NCBI GenBank assembly: GCA_034440595.1
Contig: JAWXCH010000149.1
Span: 1-8,862 of the forward strand
Origin: JAWXCH01 sp034440595
GTDB taxonomy: Bacteria; Planctomycetota; Planctomycetia; Pirellulales; JALHPA01
Length of the DNA stretch: 8,862 nucleotides
Direction of reading: 5' to 3'
Part shown: positions 7,865 to 8,862 of the stretch, piece after piece
Numbering within the stretch: the first letter of the stretch is position 1
Layout of the letters: each line of letters begins with the position of its first letter
Program-made: the position numbers and the translations under genes
The notes under the pieces: generated by a model
Seen by the model: the letters and a program-made list of their open reading frames with translations, nothing else
What the model was told of the DNA's origin: nothing
The model's database searches: none

Positions 7865-8063
7865 AAGGCGGACTAAAATGGTGGCGTGCCGCGGTGATGT
7901 ATTTCCGATTGCTAATCACCACAAGACAAGGCGAAATGTTGTTGGAGATTGAATGAATCGCAGCTTCAAACGCCAGATGCCATTGTGAGCTATGCCATGT
8001 AATTGTTAAGCTACGACGGAGCGTGAGTAAACTAGGCGGACCCACTTCTCGCTACTTTGCTAA
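7865..8063. other. 199-base gap inside the amidoligase locus
   Basis: This gap is much longer than the other two in the locus (20 and 49 bases). It has no convincing reading frame on either strand. The only dyad seen is GGTGAT (7893-7898) with ATCACC (7915-7920) around a 16-base loop, without a T-run, so it is not a convincing terminator. A TGTAAT (7998-8003) resembles a -10 box but has no -35 at proper spacing. It may hold a weak internal promoter, or nothing more than a leader. Confidence 0.3.
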
Positions 8064-8862
8064 ATGAGCGTGGCACTAACTTCCCGCACTGAAGGTACCG
8101 TCGACGACGACCTTCTCAACGGCTATTTGCCGCCGGCCAATGTCTTTGATGAGATGTTTGCCTCGCCAGGAGTTGTACGCCCGCACTGGCAACGCTTTGC
8201 CGAGCAAATCAAGCAACTTGGCCGAGACGAGTTGACTCGCCGGTGGGAACAGGCCAAACGGCTCATTCGGGAAAATGGTGTCACCTATAACGTCCATGGC
8301 GATCCACAAGGCATGGACCGCCCCTGGGAGCTGGACGCTTTTCCGGTGCTGCTCCCGTCTTCCGAGTGGCAGGCGCTGTCGGATTCGCTGGTCCAGCGTG
8401 CCCGGCTTTTGAACCTGACGCTGCTGGATATTTATGGTTCGCAGCATCTGATGACGGAGGGGATTTTGCCGCCGGAGTTGGTGTTTGCCAATCCCGGTTT
8501 CTTGCGGTCCTGCCACGGCTGGCCAGTCCCAAAGAATTGTTTTTTGCATCTTTATGCGGCCCATTTGGCTCGCTCGTCAAACGGTCAGTGGTCGGTGCTG
8601 GCGGATCGCACACAGGCGCCCTCGGGTGCTGGTTACGCGGTCGAAAATCGAATTGTCATTTCTCGGATGATGCCGCAGATCTACAGCAACTGCGAAGTCC
8701 AGCGAATCGCCTCGTTTTTTCTGGCTGTGCGAGAGACCATGTCTGGCCTCTCGCCTCGTTCGTCTACCGCACCGCGAATCGTACTACTCAGTCCTGGTCC
8801 CAAAAATCCCGCCTACTTTGAAGATGCGTATCTGGCTCGTTACCTGGGCTACACACTCGTAG
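8064..8862 (+). CDS. Second circularly permuted ATP-grasp protein, 3' end beyond window (probably fused to alpha-E)
   Basis: Open from the ATG at 8064 to the window edge (266 codons, no stop). An in-frame TAA directly precedes this ATG, and the conserved family segment begins at about residue 20 (NGYLPPANVFDEM), so this start is sound even though no Shine-Dalgarno is visible. Residues 36-42 (GVVRPHW), 71-79 (NGVTYNVHG) and 88-93 (WELDAF) match the N-terminal part of circularly permuted ATP-grasp proteins. So do LADRTQAPSGAGYAVENR (179-196) and IVLLSPGPKNPAYFEDAYLA (239-258). From memory, this sequence style belongs to the roughly 840-residue proteins that carry a C-terminal alpha-E domain, but that part lies outside the window. 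Compared with the first ATP-grasp gene, the E-x-N-x-R motif is replaced by A-x-R-x-Q (Ala180, Arg182, Gln184), so metal binding or catalysis may be altered. The distance of 199 bases from the fusion gene still permits one transcript. Confidence 0.88.
   Translation, partial: MSVALTSRTEGTVDDDLLNGYLPPANVFDEMFASPGVVRPHWQRFAEQIKQLGRDELTRRWEQAKRLIRENGVTYNVHGDPQGMDRPWELDAFPVLLPSSEWQALSDSLVQRARLLNLTLLDIYGSQHLMTEGILPPELVFANPGFLRSCHGWPVPKNCFLHLYAAHLARSSNGQWSVLADRTQAPSGAGYAVENRIVISRMMPQIYSNCEVQRIASFFLAVRETMSGLSPRSSTAPRIVLLSPGPKNPAYFEDAYLARYLGYTLV

Noticed and set aside
7773..8045. 90-residue minus-strand frame reaching across the 199-base gap
   Set aside because: Half of it is antisense to the fusion gene, no Shine-Dalgarno was noted, and no family likeness was seen.
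8366..8821. 151-residue plus-strand frame near the right edge
   Set aside because: It is out of frame with the second ATP-grasp gene, whose motifs lie in the frame starting at 8064.

Overview
The window reads as ordinary bacterial chromosome with mid-range GC (judged by eye), densely coded and without mobile elements, RNA genes or CRISPR. The gene content and fusions (a standalone circularly permuted ATP-grasp protein, a standalone alpha-E protein, a transglutaminase fused to a DUF2126 amidoligase, then a second ATP-grasp protein) fit a planctomycete such as a Pirellula/Rhodopirellula relative. That assignment is an inference from gene content and overall feel, not from a marker gene.

Left part (1-1526): two minus-strand housekeeping genes, transcribed right to left. 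The first is a trimeric-type purine nucleoside phosphorylase (657-1526). The second, 71 bases downstream, is an OsmC-type hydroperoxide reductase (154-585). Bases 1-153 carry no supportable gene.

Centre (1527-1768): a 242-base divergent intergenic region with a cluster of inverted repeats, including a perfect 9-1-9 palindrome. It ends in a strong Shine-Dalgarno sequence for the plus-strand locus.

Right part (1769-8862): a plus-strand locus of four genes. In order: a circularly permuted ATP-grasp ligase (1769-3316), an alpha-E protein (3337-4356), a 1152-residue transglutaminase/DUF2126 amidoligase fusion (4406-7864) and, after a 199-base gap, a second circularly permuted ATP-grasp protein cut by the window edge (8064 onward). 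From memory, that last protein belongs to a family in which an alpha-E domain is fused at the C-terminus. Three predicted amide-bond-forming domains (two ATP-grasp, one glutamine-synthetase-like) and one papain-like transglutaminase sit together, with no signal peptides or membrane segments. The simplest reading is a cytoplasmic system that makes or attaches, and perhaps trims, a peptide-like product. Comparative genomics has predicted such a role for these families, but I know of no defined product or substrate. The first ATP-grasp copy has an E-x-N-x-R motif, and the aligned positions of the second copy are A, R and Q, so the two copies probably do not do the same job.
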